Shown here in pieces: positions 8,246 to 17,794 of a stretch of DNA of 64,000 nucleotides. Each line of letters starts with the position of its first letter. The first letter of the stretch is position 1. This DNA is from Labrenzia sp. VG12. Lineage in GTDB: Bacteria > Pseudomonadota > Alphaproteobacteria > Rhizobiales > Stappiaceae. The stretch spans positions 682,001-746,000 of the forward strand of contig NZ_CP022529.1 of NCBI RefSeq assembly GCF_002237595.1, written 5' to 3'. The position numbers were made by a program, and so were the translations under genes. The notes under the pieces were generated by a model. It was given only the letters and a program-made list of their open reading frames with translations. It was not told the DNA's origin and ran no database searches.

Positions 8246-10131
8246 CAGGACACCTCTTCGAATTCGGCGGAGAGTTCCAGCCATTCCTCTTCGGTCTTGA
8301 CCAGTTTTTTCTCGCAGAAGGCCCGTTCCTTGGCAAACTTGGTTGCCCGTTCCGGTTCTTTTGCAAAGAACTCCGGGTCGGCGAGAGCCTCGTCGAGTCG
8401 GCCGATCTTGTCCTGAAGCCGGGCCAATTCCTTTTCCGCCGCGTCGATCTTCTGTTTCAGCGGTTTCAACTGGCTGCGCTTCTGGGCAGCTTCCCGGCGT
8501 TTTTCCTGGGCCGAGGCTTTTTCGGCGTCTTCGGCATCCGCCTTGTCGCGGGCCCTTTGCGCAGCCTCCGGTCCCTGCAGGATCAGGCGGCGGTAATCCT
8601 CCATGTCGCCATCATATGGCGCGACCTTGCCATCCGCGACGAGCCACAGGCGATCGGCACAGGCTTCCACAAGGTGGCGGTCGTGACTGATCAGCACCAC
8701 GGCGCCCTGGAACTCGTTCAGCGCCATGACCAGCGCTTCGCGGCTGTCGATATCCAGGTGGTTGGTCGGTTCGTCGAGGATCAGCAGGTGCGGACCGTCG
8801 AAGGTGGCGAGCCCCAGAAGCAGACGCGCCTTTTCCCCGCCCGAAAGATCCTTGGCCGGTGTATCCATGCGGTCGGTCGGCAGCCCCATTCGGGCGACAC
8901 GCGCACGGACCTTGGCCTCGGGCGCTTCCGGCATCAGGGCGCGGACATGAGCCACCGAGTTTTCGGCCGGTTTCAGTTCATCCAGCTGGTGCTGGGCAAA
9001 AAACGCGATCTTCAGCTTTGACGCCTTGGTAATCTCGCCGTCCATGGCGCCGAGACGACCGGAAATGAGCTTTGCGAACGTCGATTTGCCGTTGCCGTTT
9101 GCCCCCAGAAGCGCGATCCGGTCATCGGTATCGATGTTGAGCGTCAGCCGCGACAGAATTCTGGTGTCGCCATAGCCCGTGGCAACGCCTTCCAGCTTCA
9201 GGATCGGTGGTGCCAGTTGGGCTTCCGGATCGGGGAAATGGATGGGTTTGCTGCTTTCATCCGTCAATGCGGCGATCGGCTGCATTTTTTCCAGCATCTT
9301 CAGCCGGGATTGCGCCTGGCGGGCCTTGCTGGCCTTGTAACGAAAGCGGTCGACGAAGGCCTGCATGTGCTTGCGCTGGGCATCCTGCTTCTCCTTGGCC
9401 TTTTCGGCCAGGATCATCGCTTCGCGCCGCTGACGGTCGAAACTGTCATAGCCGCCGGAATAGTAGGTCAGCTTGCCGCGTTCCAGGTGAACAATGCTGT
9501 CCACGGCCTTGTTGAGAAGGTCCCGGTCGTGGGAGATCAACAGAACTTGGTGCGGATAGCGGGAGACATAATTCTCCAGCCAGAGCGTGCCTTCCAGATC
9601 GAGATAGTTGGTCGGCTCGTCCAGCAGCAGCAGATCGGGCTCGGAAAAGAGCACCGCAGCCAGGGCAACACGCATGCGCCAACCGCCCGAAAAGGATGAG
9701 CAGGGGCGCTGCTGAGCGTCGGCATCAAACCCGAGACCGGAGAGAATGGACCCCGCGCGTGCTTCAGCCGTGTGGGCTCCAATATCTGCAAGGCGGGTGT
9801 GGATTTCGGCAATCCGGTCCGGGTCGGTTTCCGTTTCTGCTTCCATGAGCAGCCGGCTGCGCTCGGTATCGGCCGCCAGCACCACTTCCATCAAGGTGTC
9901 TTCCGTGCCCGGCGCCTCCTGGGCCACCTGGCCGATCCGGGCTCTCTTGGGGATCTGCACGCCGCCAGTTTCGGTGCCGAGCTCGCCGGTGATGATCTTG
10001 AAGAGCGTCGATTTGCCGGCACCATTGCGGCCGACCAGCCCGGTCTTGGCCTTGCCGGGCAGGGTCACGCTGGCCTTGTCGATCAGGAGCCGGTCCCCGA
10101 TCCGGTAAGTGAGGTCATTGATTTGCAACAT
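8245..10131 (-). CDS. ABC-F family ATPase (Uup/YheS type)
   Basis: Soluble tandem ATPase of 628 residues without membrane segments. The first nucleotide-binding domain has Walker A GRNGAGKST (34-42) and signature SFSGGWRMRV; the second has GANGNGKST and LSGGEKARLLL with LILDEPTNHLD. A charged linker joins the domains and a C-terminal coiled coil (about 530-620, rich in Lys, Glu, Ala and Arg) is present. ABC-F proteins act on the ribosome or in DNA metabolism rather than in transport. The C-terminal coiled coil is as in Uup and YheS; assignment to one of them needs a tree. Confidence 0.92.
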   Translation of the reverse strand: MLQINDLTYRIGDRLLIDKASVTLPGKAKTGLVGRNGAGKSTLFKIITGELGTETGGVQIPKRARIGQVAQEAPGTEDTLMEVVLAADTERSRLLMEAETETDPDRIAEIHTRLADIGAHTAEARAGSILSGLGFDADAQQRPCSSFSGGWRMRVALAAVLFSEPDLLLLDEPTNYLDLEGTLWLENYVSRYPHQVLLISHDRDLLNKAVDSIVHLERGKLTYYSGGYDSFDRQRREAMILAEKAKEKQDAQRKHMQAFVDRFRYKASKARQAQSRLKMLEKMQPIAALTDESSKPIHFPDPEAQLAPPILKLEGVATGYGDTRILSRLTLNIDTDDRIALLGANGNGKSTFAKLISGRLGAMDGEITKASKLKIAFFAQHQLDELKPAENSVAHVRALMPEAPEAKVRARVARMGLPTDRMDTPAKDLSGGEKARLLLGLATFDGPHLLILDEPTNHLDIDSREALVMALNEFQGAVVLISHDRHLVEACADRLWLVADGKVAPYDGDMEDYRRLILQGPEAAQRARDKADAEDAEKASAQEKRREAAQKRSQLKPLKQKIDAAEKELARLQDKIGRLDEALADPEFFAKEPERATKFAKERAFCEKKLVKTEEEWLELSAEFEEVS

Positions 10132-10254
10132 GGGCGGGATGTTTGGCGAAGGCTCTCACCGGATGCAAGCGGAATCCTGCTTGAAACCGCGTGGAAACGG
10201 CGGGCTGTGGCATCACTGCACTCCTGCCCGCCGCCTTCGTCAAAGAACCGCCTG

Positions 10255-11325
10255 TCAGGGTGTCAAAAAATCCAATACCTCAGACAGGATACGGCGGTGC
10301 TGGCTTGCGCGTTCAACGGAACCTTTGACACAGACGATTTCATCGCCGGGCTCATGTTCTTTCAAAATGGCATATCCTGCCGGTTTGCATTGTCCCATGA
10401 AATCGAAATGCCCGGCGCCCTCCAGCTCAACATGATGAACCCTGTCCTGGGGGAGGGACGCGGCAAGTGCGCGGGATTCCCGGTCCTGGTCGAGCATGTC
10501 TGCCCTTTCGGCGCCCAGAACGAGGACGGGAATATCGAGGGCGGCAAGGCTTGGCCGCGACAGCACCGGGGTGCCGCCAAGGTCGAGGCTGACAATTTTC
10601 TTGACGCGGCTGTCCTTGCGCGAGACCGACATGGCCGCCTGGTCGGCCTCTGTCCTGGCAATGGACCATCCGGTCAGGACCTTGCAGGCAACGGGTTGGT
10701 CTTCGCCGGCACATGTGGTCTCGTATCGGGTCTGGTCAAATGTTGCGCCGGCCAGCAGCATGACCGTGAACCCGCCAAGAGAATGGCCGACGGCATGAAT
10801 GCGGTTGATATCAATTCGGTCCCTGTAAGGACTTTCTTCAATGAGAAAGCTGATCAGGCGGCTGAGGTCGACCGGGCGATCCCAAAGCTTGCGGGTGTGG
10901 TCCGGGTCGCGGAGCCAGGAGCTTGTGCCCGGGTGGTTGACCATGGCGACGACATAGCCGCGCCTGGCAAGCTCGGATCCGAGCCAGGACTGGTTGAAGG
11001 TGTTGCCGTACATGCCGTGGGATACAACGACCAGCGGAAACGTTCCCTCCGCCGGCGGCCCGTCCGGATCGGCAGGTGCCATTTGCCAGACTTTGCTCTT
11101 GTTCGCGATCGGATGAATGTCCGGTGTGCTGGTCGGATACCAGATGTCGCCCGCGAGCGGCCGGTCCTGACGGTTGTCTTCTATGGTGATTTTCGAAACG
11201 CCAGGTCCGTAGGGCAGGGCTTCGCCGGCCTGAACGCCGGGTGACATTATCATCGCTCCGACAAGGGATACAGTCAGACAAAACAGGCGCGAAAACCGGA
11301 AAGGGTGGTTTGAAGACGGCAACAT
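10255..11325 (-). CDS. Secreted alpha/beta hydrolase (dienelactone/PAF-hydrolase-like)
   Basis: A 356-residue alpha/beta-hydrolase. An N-terminal signal peptide (SRLFCLTVSLVGAMI, processed near VQA-G) precedes a lipase-type fold. The oxyanion-hole region is VVVSHGMYGN and the nucleophile elbow is GHSLGG with Ser182. The acid lies probably in the VLVLGAERADML region and the histidine in GAGHFDFM. The organisation resembles platelet-activating-factor acetylhydrolase-like or dienelactone-hydrolase-like esterases. It is divergent from a membrane AraC-type regulator 141 bp away, which may control it. Confidence 0.85.
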   Translation of the reverse strand: MLPSSNHPFRFSRLFCLTVSLVGAMIMSPGVQAGEALPYGPGVSKITIEDNRQDRPLAGDIWYPTSTPDIHPIANKSKVWQMAPADPDGPPAEGTFPLVVVSHGMYGNTFNQSWLGSELARRGYVVAMVNHPGTSSWLRDPDHTRKLWDRPVDLSRLISFLIEESPYRDRIDINRIHAVGHSLGGFTVMLLAGATFDQTRYETTCAGEDQPVACKVLTGWSIARTEADQAAMSVSRKDSRVKKIVSLDLGGTPVLSRPSLAALDIPVLVLGAERADMLDQDRESRALAASLPQDRVHHVELEGAGHFDFMGQCKPAGYAILKEHEPGDEIVCVKGSVERASQHRRILSEVLDFLTP

Positions 11326-11466
11326 GAGATCTCCGTTTTGGGGTGCAAGCTGTCTTCATCAGATGCGTGGAAGAAGGCCTGTTGACAATCATGGCAGAGG
11401 CGATGTCCTGTCCTGAAACGTGATAAAGGACAGTGTCTTCAATGCGATTTCCGAAGTGGGGCTGAC

Positions 11467-12489
11467 GTGATCAGCATTCCGGTGTCTTTTCTGCTTGCTG
11501 GCCTGTTTGCGGGACTTGCCTTTGCAGCGCTGGCCTGGCGGTCCTTGCCGGGGCTTTCGCGTGGCTTGTTTGCCGGTCTGTTCCTGCTCATGGCGCTGGA
11601 AGCGTCTCTCGTCGGCATGCGCTTTGCCTATGGCTTTTTCGAATTGCTGGCCGTGCAAAGAACACTTCCGGTCTGGGTGGCACCAGGTCTCTATCTCGCT
11701 TTCCGGTCCTTGACCGAGGCTGTCGGCCGTTTCCGGCGCAGAGCCGTTTTTCACGTGATCGTGGCCTGCGTGGTGACGATCGCCATGATGATCCCGGTTC
11801 CTGTCAGCGGGTATGTCGATGGCCTGATCGCGGCGAGCTACATGGTCTATACGCTGGCGCTGATCCGGCTGTGGCTGGAGGGGGGCGACTGTTTTTCGCA
11901 AGCGCCGACAGCGCTTGGCACACCGCTCAGAAAACTGCTTCTTGTTGCCGTCTTTGCCATGGCAGCAACTCTATTTGTCGATGTCTGGATCGCGCTTCTG
12001 TTCGCACAGGCGCAGCAGGATACCGCAGCTCGAGCGGTGTCGCTGGCAAGCCTTCTTTTTCTCGCCATAGCCCTTGCGCTCGTGCTTGTGTCGCTGCGCA
12101 AGCGTCCGAAAAAGCGAAAAGCAGATGGCATCGAAAGGGAGGATGAGGCAGACAGCGCCCTGGTTGAAACCGCCAGGAAGGTTCTGACTGACCAGGACCT
12201 TTTTCGCGATCCGAGCCTGACCTTGACCCGGCTGGCCCGGCGGGTTGGCGTGCCGGACCGGGACCTCTCCCACGCGATCAATTCCGTCACCGGTGGCAAT
12301 GTCAGCCAGTTCGTCAATCAGATGCGGCTCGAAGAAGCGGCAAGACTTCTTGTCTCAACGGATGAACCGGTTGCGCGCATCCAGGATCAGGTTGGTTTTC
12401 TGACCCGCTCGAACTTCTACAGGGAGTTCCAGAAGGCGTATGGCGACGCGCCGGGCACCTACCGGAAAAAGGCTCAGTCGGCGGCCTGA
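11467..12489 (+). CDS. Membrane-anchored AraC-family regulator
   Basis: A 340-residue protein with GTG start. The N-terminal half has about six hydrophobic segments (residues 5-210), ending in a basic stop-transfer patch (LRKRPKKRK). The C-terminal 100 residues are an AraC/XylS helix-turn-helix domain, with LTRLARRVGVPDRDLSHAIN as first helix pair and ARIQDQVGFLTRSNFYREFQKAYG as second. Such proteins sense an envelope or periplasmic cue and activate nearby genes. The divergent hydrolase is the obvious candidate target. Its last 16 bases overlap the 3' end of the convergent HEGGH gene. Confidence 0.85.
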   Translation: MISIPVSFLLAGLFAGLAFAALAWRSLPGLSRGLFAGLFLLMALEASLVGMRFAYGFFELLAVQRTLPVWVAPGLYLAFRSLTEAVGRFRRRAVFHVIVACVVTIAMMIPVPVSGYVDGLIAASYMVYTLALIRLWLEGGDCFSQAPTALGTPLRKLLLVAVFAMAATLFVDVWIALLFAQAQQDTAARAVSLASLLFLAIALALVLVSLRKRPKKRKADGIEREDEADSALVETARKVLTDQDLFRDPSLTLTRLARRVGVPDRDLSHAINSVTGGNVSQFVNQMRLEEAARLLVSTDEPVARIQDQVGFLTRSNFYREFQKAYGDAPGTYRKKAQSAA

Positions 12490-13358
12490 TCCTCGCTCGG
12501 CAGGCTCAGATAGATCGACGCAAATCCGCCGAGCAATTCGTGGCACAAGATGACTTCACGGGTCTGTGGATCCCAGAAGGCGTTTTCCTCGTCGCAGGTG
12601 GCGGCAAGGAAGGTCACTTCTTCCGGCAGCTCGTAAAACGTGTCCAGTTCCTCGGCGACGAGTTCCAGAAGACCGCTTTCCCTGATGAACACTTCCATCG
12701 ATTTCAGACCGTCCGGTGCCGGTTCGTATTTCACCTTGATCTTGCCGCCGCGGCCGTCTTCCTCACGCACATAAGGATCCGTGACGACTTCCCAGGAATC
12801 GGCGGCCTGATCATAATCGAAACCGCAGGTTTCGATCCTTTCCTCCGGCAGGTCGAGTTCCAGTGCGAGCTCCAGAAAATCCTCTTCGTCAGCGCCGACC
12901 ATCAGGCAGAGCATCCGGTAGCCACGCTGTTGATCGAGGTCGTGTTCGTCGTAGAAGATCAGGTCTTCATAGGCTTCTTCGGCAATCAGAAACCAGCCGA
13001 TCATGGCCTGTTTGAGAAAGAGGTCCATGTCGTCCGTATCGGCGGACAGCATCGAGACGGTCGCCAGGTTGTCGACGGCGTCTTCTTCCTGGGCGAGAAC
13101 GGGCAGTTCAAGCTCCGACACGAGCATGTGTCCGCCTTCGTGGTAAAGCGTGAACAGCGCATTACCGGCCACAAAGACAAAAAGTTCTTCGCGTTCTTCA
13201 TCGCTCAGGGCCGCGATTTCTTCGTCCAGGGACAGGTGGGATTGCTGATCTTCCGGGGCGGCGGTGCTGGCCAATGCCGTGGGCGACGATGTCGCGACAA
13301 AGACAGTTACGAACGCAGCGTAAACAAACGACGGCAGAAGAGCGAAAAGTTCGAGCAT
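12474..13358 (-). CDS. DUF4344-like putative metallopeptidase
   Basis: A 294-residue exported or membrane-tethered protein starting with a hydrophobic leader (MLELFALLPSFVYAAFVTVF). A zinc-peptidase-like HEGGH motif sits at residues 73-77 (TLYHEGGHMLVSELELPVL). The protein is strongly acidic, with many Glu/Asp clusters, and a late CHELLGGFASIYLS helix, as in DUF4344 proteins annotated as putative metallopeptidases. No activity is established here. Its coding end overlaps that of the convergent AraC gene by 16 bp. Confidence 0.75.
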   Translation of the reverse strand: MLELFALLPSFVYAAFVTVFVATSSPTALASTAAPEDQQSHLSLDEEIAALSDEEREELFVFVAGNALFTLYHEGGHMLVSELELPVLAQEEDAVDNLATVSMLSADTDDMDLFLKQAMIGWFLIAEEAYEDLIFYDEHDLDQQRGYRMLCLMVGADEEDFLELALELDLPEERIETCGFDYDQAADSWEVVTDPYVREEDGRGGKIKVKYEPAPDGLKSMEVFIRESGLLELVAEELDTFYELPEEVTFLAATCDEENAFWDPQTREVILCHELLGGFASIYLSLPSEDQAAD

Positions 13359-13480
13359 TGTCTTGTCCCTGACAGGAGCTTATCGGCAGAAGAAACCCGG
13401 GTCATTCTGCTGTGTTTTGTTCAAAATAGGCGCTGCTGCAGGGCAACGCCAGAACATTGTATGCCGCAAAGAACGCTGTT

Positions 13481-13499
13481 GACATGAAATTGTCATGTC
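13481..13499. promoter_or_regulatory. Inverted repeat upstream of ndk
   Basis: Perfect 7-bp dyad GACATGA-AATTG-TCATGTC, 110 bp before the ndk start. Candidate operator or part of the ndk promoter; the binding protein is unknown. Confidence 0.35.
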
Positions 13500-13608
13500 T
13501 GCGCCCCCTTGCGGGGTTGGCGGCGCCCCGTTATTAAGGCCGCGAAATTTGCGACATTTATGGTCCGGCAACCAGCCGGTCCGACCCTGTAACGAGAAAG
13601 ACGAAACC

Positions 13609-14031
13609 ATGGCGATTGAACGCACGTTTTCCATGATCAAGCCGGACGCCACCAAGCGCAACCTGACCGGCGCCATCACCGCCAAGCTGGAAGAAGCCGG
13701 CCTGCGCGTGGTTGCTTCCCGCCGCGTTTGGATGTCCCTGCGCGAAGCTGAAGCCTTCTATGCGGTTCACAAGGAACGTCCGTTCTTCGGCGAACTGACC
13801 GAATTCATGTCCTCCGGCCCGACCGTTGTTCAGGTCCTGGAAGGCGAAAACGCCATCGCCAAGAACCGTGAAGTCATGGGTGCGACCAACCCGGCTGAAG
13901 CTGCGGAAGGCACCATCCGCAAGGAATTTGCGCTGTCCATCGGCGAAAACTCCGTACACGGCTCCGATGCCCCGGAAACCGCTGCTCAGGAAATCGCGTT
14001 CTGGTTCTCCGGAACCGAGCTTGTCGGCTAA
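13609..14031 (+). CDS. ndk: Nucleoside diphosphate kinase
   Basis: Housekeeping enzyme that equilibrates NTP and NDP pools by a phospho-histidine ping-pong mechanism. 140 residues, standard length. It starts MAIERTFSMIKPDA, with catalytic His117 in ENSVHGSDAPETA and the conserved NPAEAAEGTIRKEFA nucleotide-site segment. The upstream in-frame extension is rejected because it is not family-like. A strong terminator follows 23 nt after the stop. Confidence 0.97.
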   Translation: MAIERTFSMIKPDATKRNLTGAITAKLEEAGLRVVASRRVWMSLREAEAFYAVHKERPFFGELTEFMSSGPTVVQVLEGENAIAKNREVMGATNPAEAAEGTIRKEFALSIGENSVHGSDAPETAAQEIAFWFSGTELVG

Positions 14032-14053
14032 ATCAGCCATCAAGAAGAATTCT

Positions 14054-14088
14054 GAAAAGCCGGTCCCTGGGGCCGGCTTTTCTTTTTG
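14054..14088 (+). terminator. ndk rho-independent terminator
   Basis: Stem gaaaagccgg/ccggcttttc with a 9-nt loop, followed by a T-rich tail (tttttg). Confidence 0.88.
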
Positions 14089-14204
14089 TTTCTGAAGAGC
14101 TCTCCAGACACACGCTGTTACATATTCGTGTGATTGTGCGACAGCATCCGGTGTCAATTCAGCCATACTGTCAGAGTTGGGCGACAAGGAACTGGAGAGA
14201 TGAA

Positions 14205-15332
14205 ATGCGTTTTTGCCTCGTGCTTGCCGGTGCGCTGACCGCATCGCCGGCAATGGCCCATGACAGCACGACACCCTTGCATGGCGAGGAGCCCGCCGAA
14301 CACAGCCATATCGGCGAAGGCATCCTGAACTTCCTCCTGCCGGAGGCTGACGCCTCTGCAGATATTGCGATTGACGGCAATTCGCGCCGGATCAGAGCCA
14401 ATGGCTATCCGATCAAACCACCGGGGCAATTTCCGAACCGCAACAACCCGCACGCCATTTCCAAGAAAAACTACAATCTGAAAGTGCCGGTGTCTCCACG
14501 CAAGAACGCTCGGGCCACCAGCGCGCAAGGCGCCGTTTTCGGCATCGCGGTCAATGGCGTGGTGATGGATCCGGGTACGGCGGAATTCTGGCAGAACAAC
14601 CGCCGGTCCGGCTGGAATTACGAGGCGCTGGGCGGTGCCTGCAAGCTGGGGCTCGACAAGTACAACGCCCATGTGCAGCCGGACGGCACCTATCACTATC
14701 ACGGCATCCCGACAGGCGTTCTCGCGTCCGAAGGTGGCAAGTCCGTTCCGGCGCTGATCGGTTTTGCAGCGGACGGTTTCCCGATTTACGGCCCTTATGG
14801 CTATGCCGACACGAAACAGAAGTCGGCGATGAAGAAGTTGAAAAGCAGCTATCGTGTGAAACAGGGAACCCGTCCTGACGGTCCAGGTGGCCGTTACAAC
14901 GGCAAGTTCACGCAGGATTGGGCCTATGTTGCCGGCGCCGGCGACCTGGATCAGTGCAACGGCCGCTTTGCCGTGACACCGGAATATCCGGACGGCACTT
15001 ACCATTATGTCCTGACGGACACGTTTCCCTTCATCCCCCGGTGCTGGATGGGCACCGCCGATGCCAGCTTCAAGCGTTTGAAGGGGCCAGGGCGGCGCGG
15101 CGCGCTGGAGGAAGAAGGTGAGGGCGCGACCATCGACTTTGCGGCATTGACCGACAACAGCGGCGCGGCCGTGACACTGATCCAGCACCAGGGCGGACGT
15201 CCACCGCGCTTACTGCCCGGGGGGCGCCCGCCACCACCGGGAGCCGGACGGCCCGGACGCGGCCCCCGCCAGGGCGGCATGCCACCAGGGGGTGGCCGTG
15301 CCGGGGGGCGCTCTCCCTGCAGCGGAAGTTAG
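14205..15332 (+). CDS. Secreted YHYH-domain protein
   Basis: A 375-residue exported protein with signal peptide MRFCLVLAGALTASPAMA, starting after GGAGAG. The body is a YHYH domain: DGTYHYHGIPTG is the eponymous motif and DGTYHYVLTDTFPFIPRC is its second half, with GFAADGFPIYGPYGY between. The family is common in marine bacteria and of unknown function; clustered His suggests metal binding (inference). The last 55 residues are an unusual Pro/Gly/Arg-rich tail ending SPCSGS. A terminator follows at 15410. Confidence 0.85.
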   Translation: MRFCLVLAGALTASPAMAHDSTTPLHGEEPAEHSHIGEGILNFLLPEADASADIAIDGNSRRIRANGYPIKPPGQFPNRNNPHAISKKNYNLKVPVSPRKNARATSAQGAVFGIAVNGVVMDPGTAEFWQNNRRSGWNYEALGGACKLGLDKYNAHVQPDGTYHYHGIPTGVLASEGGKSVPALIGFAADGFPIYGPYGYADTKQKSAMKKLKSSYRVKQGTRPDGPGGRYNGKFTQDWAYVAGAGDLDQCNGRFAVTPEYPDGTYHYVLTDTFPFIPRCWMGTADASFKRLKGPGRRGALEEEGEGATIDFAALTDNSGAAVTLIQHQGGRPPRLLPGGRPPPPGAGRPGRGPRQGGMPPGGGRAGGRSPCSGS

Positions 15333-15409
15333 GAACCGTCTTCAGCTGCAGCGCGGACGCCTGCCAGGCTGACGTGATGCCTGCCAGGTGACATTGTGAC
15401 GGTGACGAG

Positions 15410-15435
15410 GAGGCGCTTGACGGCGCCTCTTTTTG
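15410..15435 (+). terminator. Terminator after YHYH gene
   Basis: Stem gaggcgc/gcgcctc, 6-nt loop, followed by a run of five T. It lies in front of the molybdopterin oxidoreductase gene. Confidence 0.8.
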
Positions 15436-15492
15436 TTTTCCATAAGGCAGGCTCGTAAACTGCCGTCGAGCCCAGCCAGGATTTGGATAGCC

Positions 15493-17589
15493 ATGACGCT
15501 TGAGCCGCCCAAGAGCACTTTTTCCGCGTGTCCGCATGATTGTCCGTCAACCTGCGCCCTGGAAGTGCATTTCTATCCGCATGGCGATGTGCGCCGGCTC
15601 AATGGCGCCAAGGACAATGAGTATACGGCGGGCGTGATCTGCGCCAAGGTCGCGCGGTATGCCGAACGCCTCTATCACCCGGAACGCCTGATGACACCCT
15701 TGCGCCGGGTCGGCAGGAAGGGGGAAGGGCGGTTCGAGGAAATTTCCTGGGAGGCCGCGCTTGATCTGATCGCTGAAAAGTTCCTGGCCGCGGAAGCTGA
15801 GTTCGGCGCAGAGAGTGTCTGGCCCTATCACTATGCCGGAACGATGGGCCTTGTTCAGCGGGACAGCATCCACCGGCTGCGCCATGCCAAGGGCTATTCG
15901 CTCCAGTTCGACAGTTTCTGCACCAACATGGCCTGGACGGGATATGTTGCTGGAACGGGACGCCTTGCCGGACCGGACCCGCGCGAAATGGCTGTCTCTG
16001 ACCAGATCGTCATCTGGGGCACCAACCCGGTGGCGACCCAGGTCAATGTCATGACCCACGCCATTGCCGCGCGCAAGAAACGCGGCGCCCGGATCATCGT
16101 CGTGGATGTCTATGAAACCGAGACGATGAAGCAGGCCGATATCGGTCTCGTCCTGAAGCCTGGAACCGACGCGGCGCTGGCTTGCGCCATCATGCATGTG
16201 CTCTTCCGGGACGGCTACGCCGACTGGGACTATCTGGAAGAATTCACCGACTGTCCGAAGGAGCTGGAAGCGCATCTTCAGTCCAAAACGCCGGATTGGG
16301 CCGCGGCCATCACGGGGGTGAGCGTCGCGCAGATCGAAGACGTGGCCAGGCTCATCGGCGAAACCAGGAAGACCTTCTTCCGTCTCGGCTACGGCTTCAC
16401 CCGGTCCCGCAACGGCGCGGTCGGCATGCATGCAGCCTGTTCCATTGCGGCGATTACCGGCAGCTATAAATATGAAGGCGGTGGTACGTTTCACAACAAC
16501 GGTGCCATCTACGCGCTCAACAAGGAAATGATCGAGGCCGGGTCCCTGAAGGACCCGTCCGTGCGGGCGCTCGACCAGAGCCTTGTCGGCCGTATTCTGA
16601 CAGGGGATGACGCCGCGCTTTTAGGTGGTCCGCCGGTCAAGGCGATGCTGATCCAGAACACCAACCCGATGTCGGTTGCGCCGGAACAGGACCTGGTCAG
16701 GCAGGGCTTTGCCAGAGAGGACCTGTTCACGGTCGTCCATGAACAGTTCCTCACCGAGACGGCGCAGATGGCCGACATTGTCCTGCCGGCGACCCAGTTC
16801 CTGGAGCATGACGACATCTACAAGGGCGGCGGTCACCAATATCTGATGCTGGGGCCCAAAGCGGTGGAAGCGCCGGAAGGACCAAGGGAAAACATCTTTG
16901 TGATCAACGAGATCGCACGGCGCGTTGACTCAAAACCTCATCCCGGATTCGACATGAGCGCGCGCGACCATATCGACTGGATGCTCCAGAAGTCCGGCTA
17001 CGGCACGCTGGTTGAGCTCGAGACGAACAAATGGATCGACCTGCAGCCCGATTTTGAAACAGCTCATTACCTCAGCGGTTTCGGCCATGCGGACCGCAAG
17101 TTCCACTTCAAACCTGACTGGGGCCGATCGGCCGCGCCGAACAAGCCGGAGGGCGAACCGTTCGGTCCCTGGGCGTCCATGCCTGAACTGCCCGATCAAT
17201 GGGACAGCATCGAACAGGCCGACGACGCGCATCCGTTCCGGCTGGTGACGGCACCGGCACGGTCCTTCCTCAATTCCTCCTTCAACGAGACCGAGAGCTC
17301 GAAGAAGAAGGAAGGGCGCCCGGAAGTCTGGCTCAGGCCGGAAGAAGCTGCCCGCTTCGGCATCGAAGACGGTGCCAGGGTGCAGATGGGCAACAAGCGC
17401 GGTGTCGTGACACTTCACGCAAGGCTGGTAGACACCGTCGCCCCGGGGACCGTGATCTCGGAAGGCATCTGGCCGAACGACGCTTTCGAGGACGGCAAGG
17501 GCATCAACACACTGACCGGCGCCGACCCGGTCGCGCCTTACGGCGGTGCGGCGTTTCATGACAGCGCGGTCTGGGTGAGGGCGGCTTAA
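15493..17589 (+). CDS. Bis-MGD molybdopterin oxidoreductase with 4Fe-4S cluster
   Basis: DMSO-reductase superfamily catalytic subunit, 698 residues. The N-terminal cluster motif is Cys13-x3-Cys17-x3-Cys21 with Cys50 (GVICAK), enough for one [4Fe-4S]. It continues with ERLMTPLRRVGRKGEGRFEEISWEAALD-type domain I features, WGTNPVATQ and QNTNPMSVAPEQ pterin-binding segments, and a C-terminal MGD-dinucleotide-binding domain (from about 580: PARSFLNSSFNE). No Tat signal is seen, so it should be cytoplasmic. No partner subunit is adjacent. The electron acceptor and substrate are unknown. Confidence 0.88.
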   Translation: MTLEPPKSTFSACPHDCPSTCALEVHFYPHGDVRRLNGAKDNEYTAGVICAKVARYAERLYHPERLMTPLRRVGRKGEGRFEEISWEAALDLIAEKFLAAEAEFGAESVWPYHYAGTMGLVQRDSIHRLRHAKGYSLQFDSFCTNMAWTGYVAGTGRLAGPDPREMAVSDQIVIWGTNPVATQVNVMTHAIAARKKRGARIIVVDVYETETMKQADIGLVLKPGTDAALACAIMHVLFRDGYADWDYLEEFTDCPKELEAHLQSKTPDWAAAITGVSVAQIEDVARLIGETRKTFFRLGYGFTRSRNGAVGMHAACSIAAITGSYKYEGGGTFHNNGAIYALNKEMIEAGSLKDPSVRALDQSLVGRILTGDDAALLGGPPVKAMLIQNTNPMSVAPEQDLVRQGFAREDLFTVVHEQFLTETAQMADIVLPATQFLEHDDIYKGGGHQYLMLGPKAVEAPEGPRENIFVINEIARRVDSKPHPGFDMSARDHIDWMLQKSGYGTLVELETNKWIDLQPDFETAHYLSGFGHADRKFHFKPDWGRSAAPNKPEGEPFGPWASMPELPDQWDSIEQADDAHPFRLVTAPARSFLNSSFNETESSKKKEGRPEVWLRPEEAARFGIEDGARVQMGNKRGVVTLHARLVDTVAPGTVISEGIWPNDAFEDGKGINTLTGADPVAPYGGAAFHDSAVWVRAA

Positions 17590-17794
17590 GCTGCTTTTCG
17601 GCAGAACATCTGATAGCGCGCCACACCCCCCGGCGCCCTCTTCGGAGGGACAGTGATGGTATGGCGTCGGTTGTGTGTGGGAATTCTTGGGCCCGCAAAC
17701 ATGAAACACCAATAAGGGCGGCGCACCGCCCGTCCGGTGCTAACCGCCCTCTCAGGTCAAGCCTGGCCTTAATCTGGTTTGGGGCTCCCGGATA

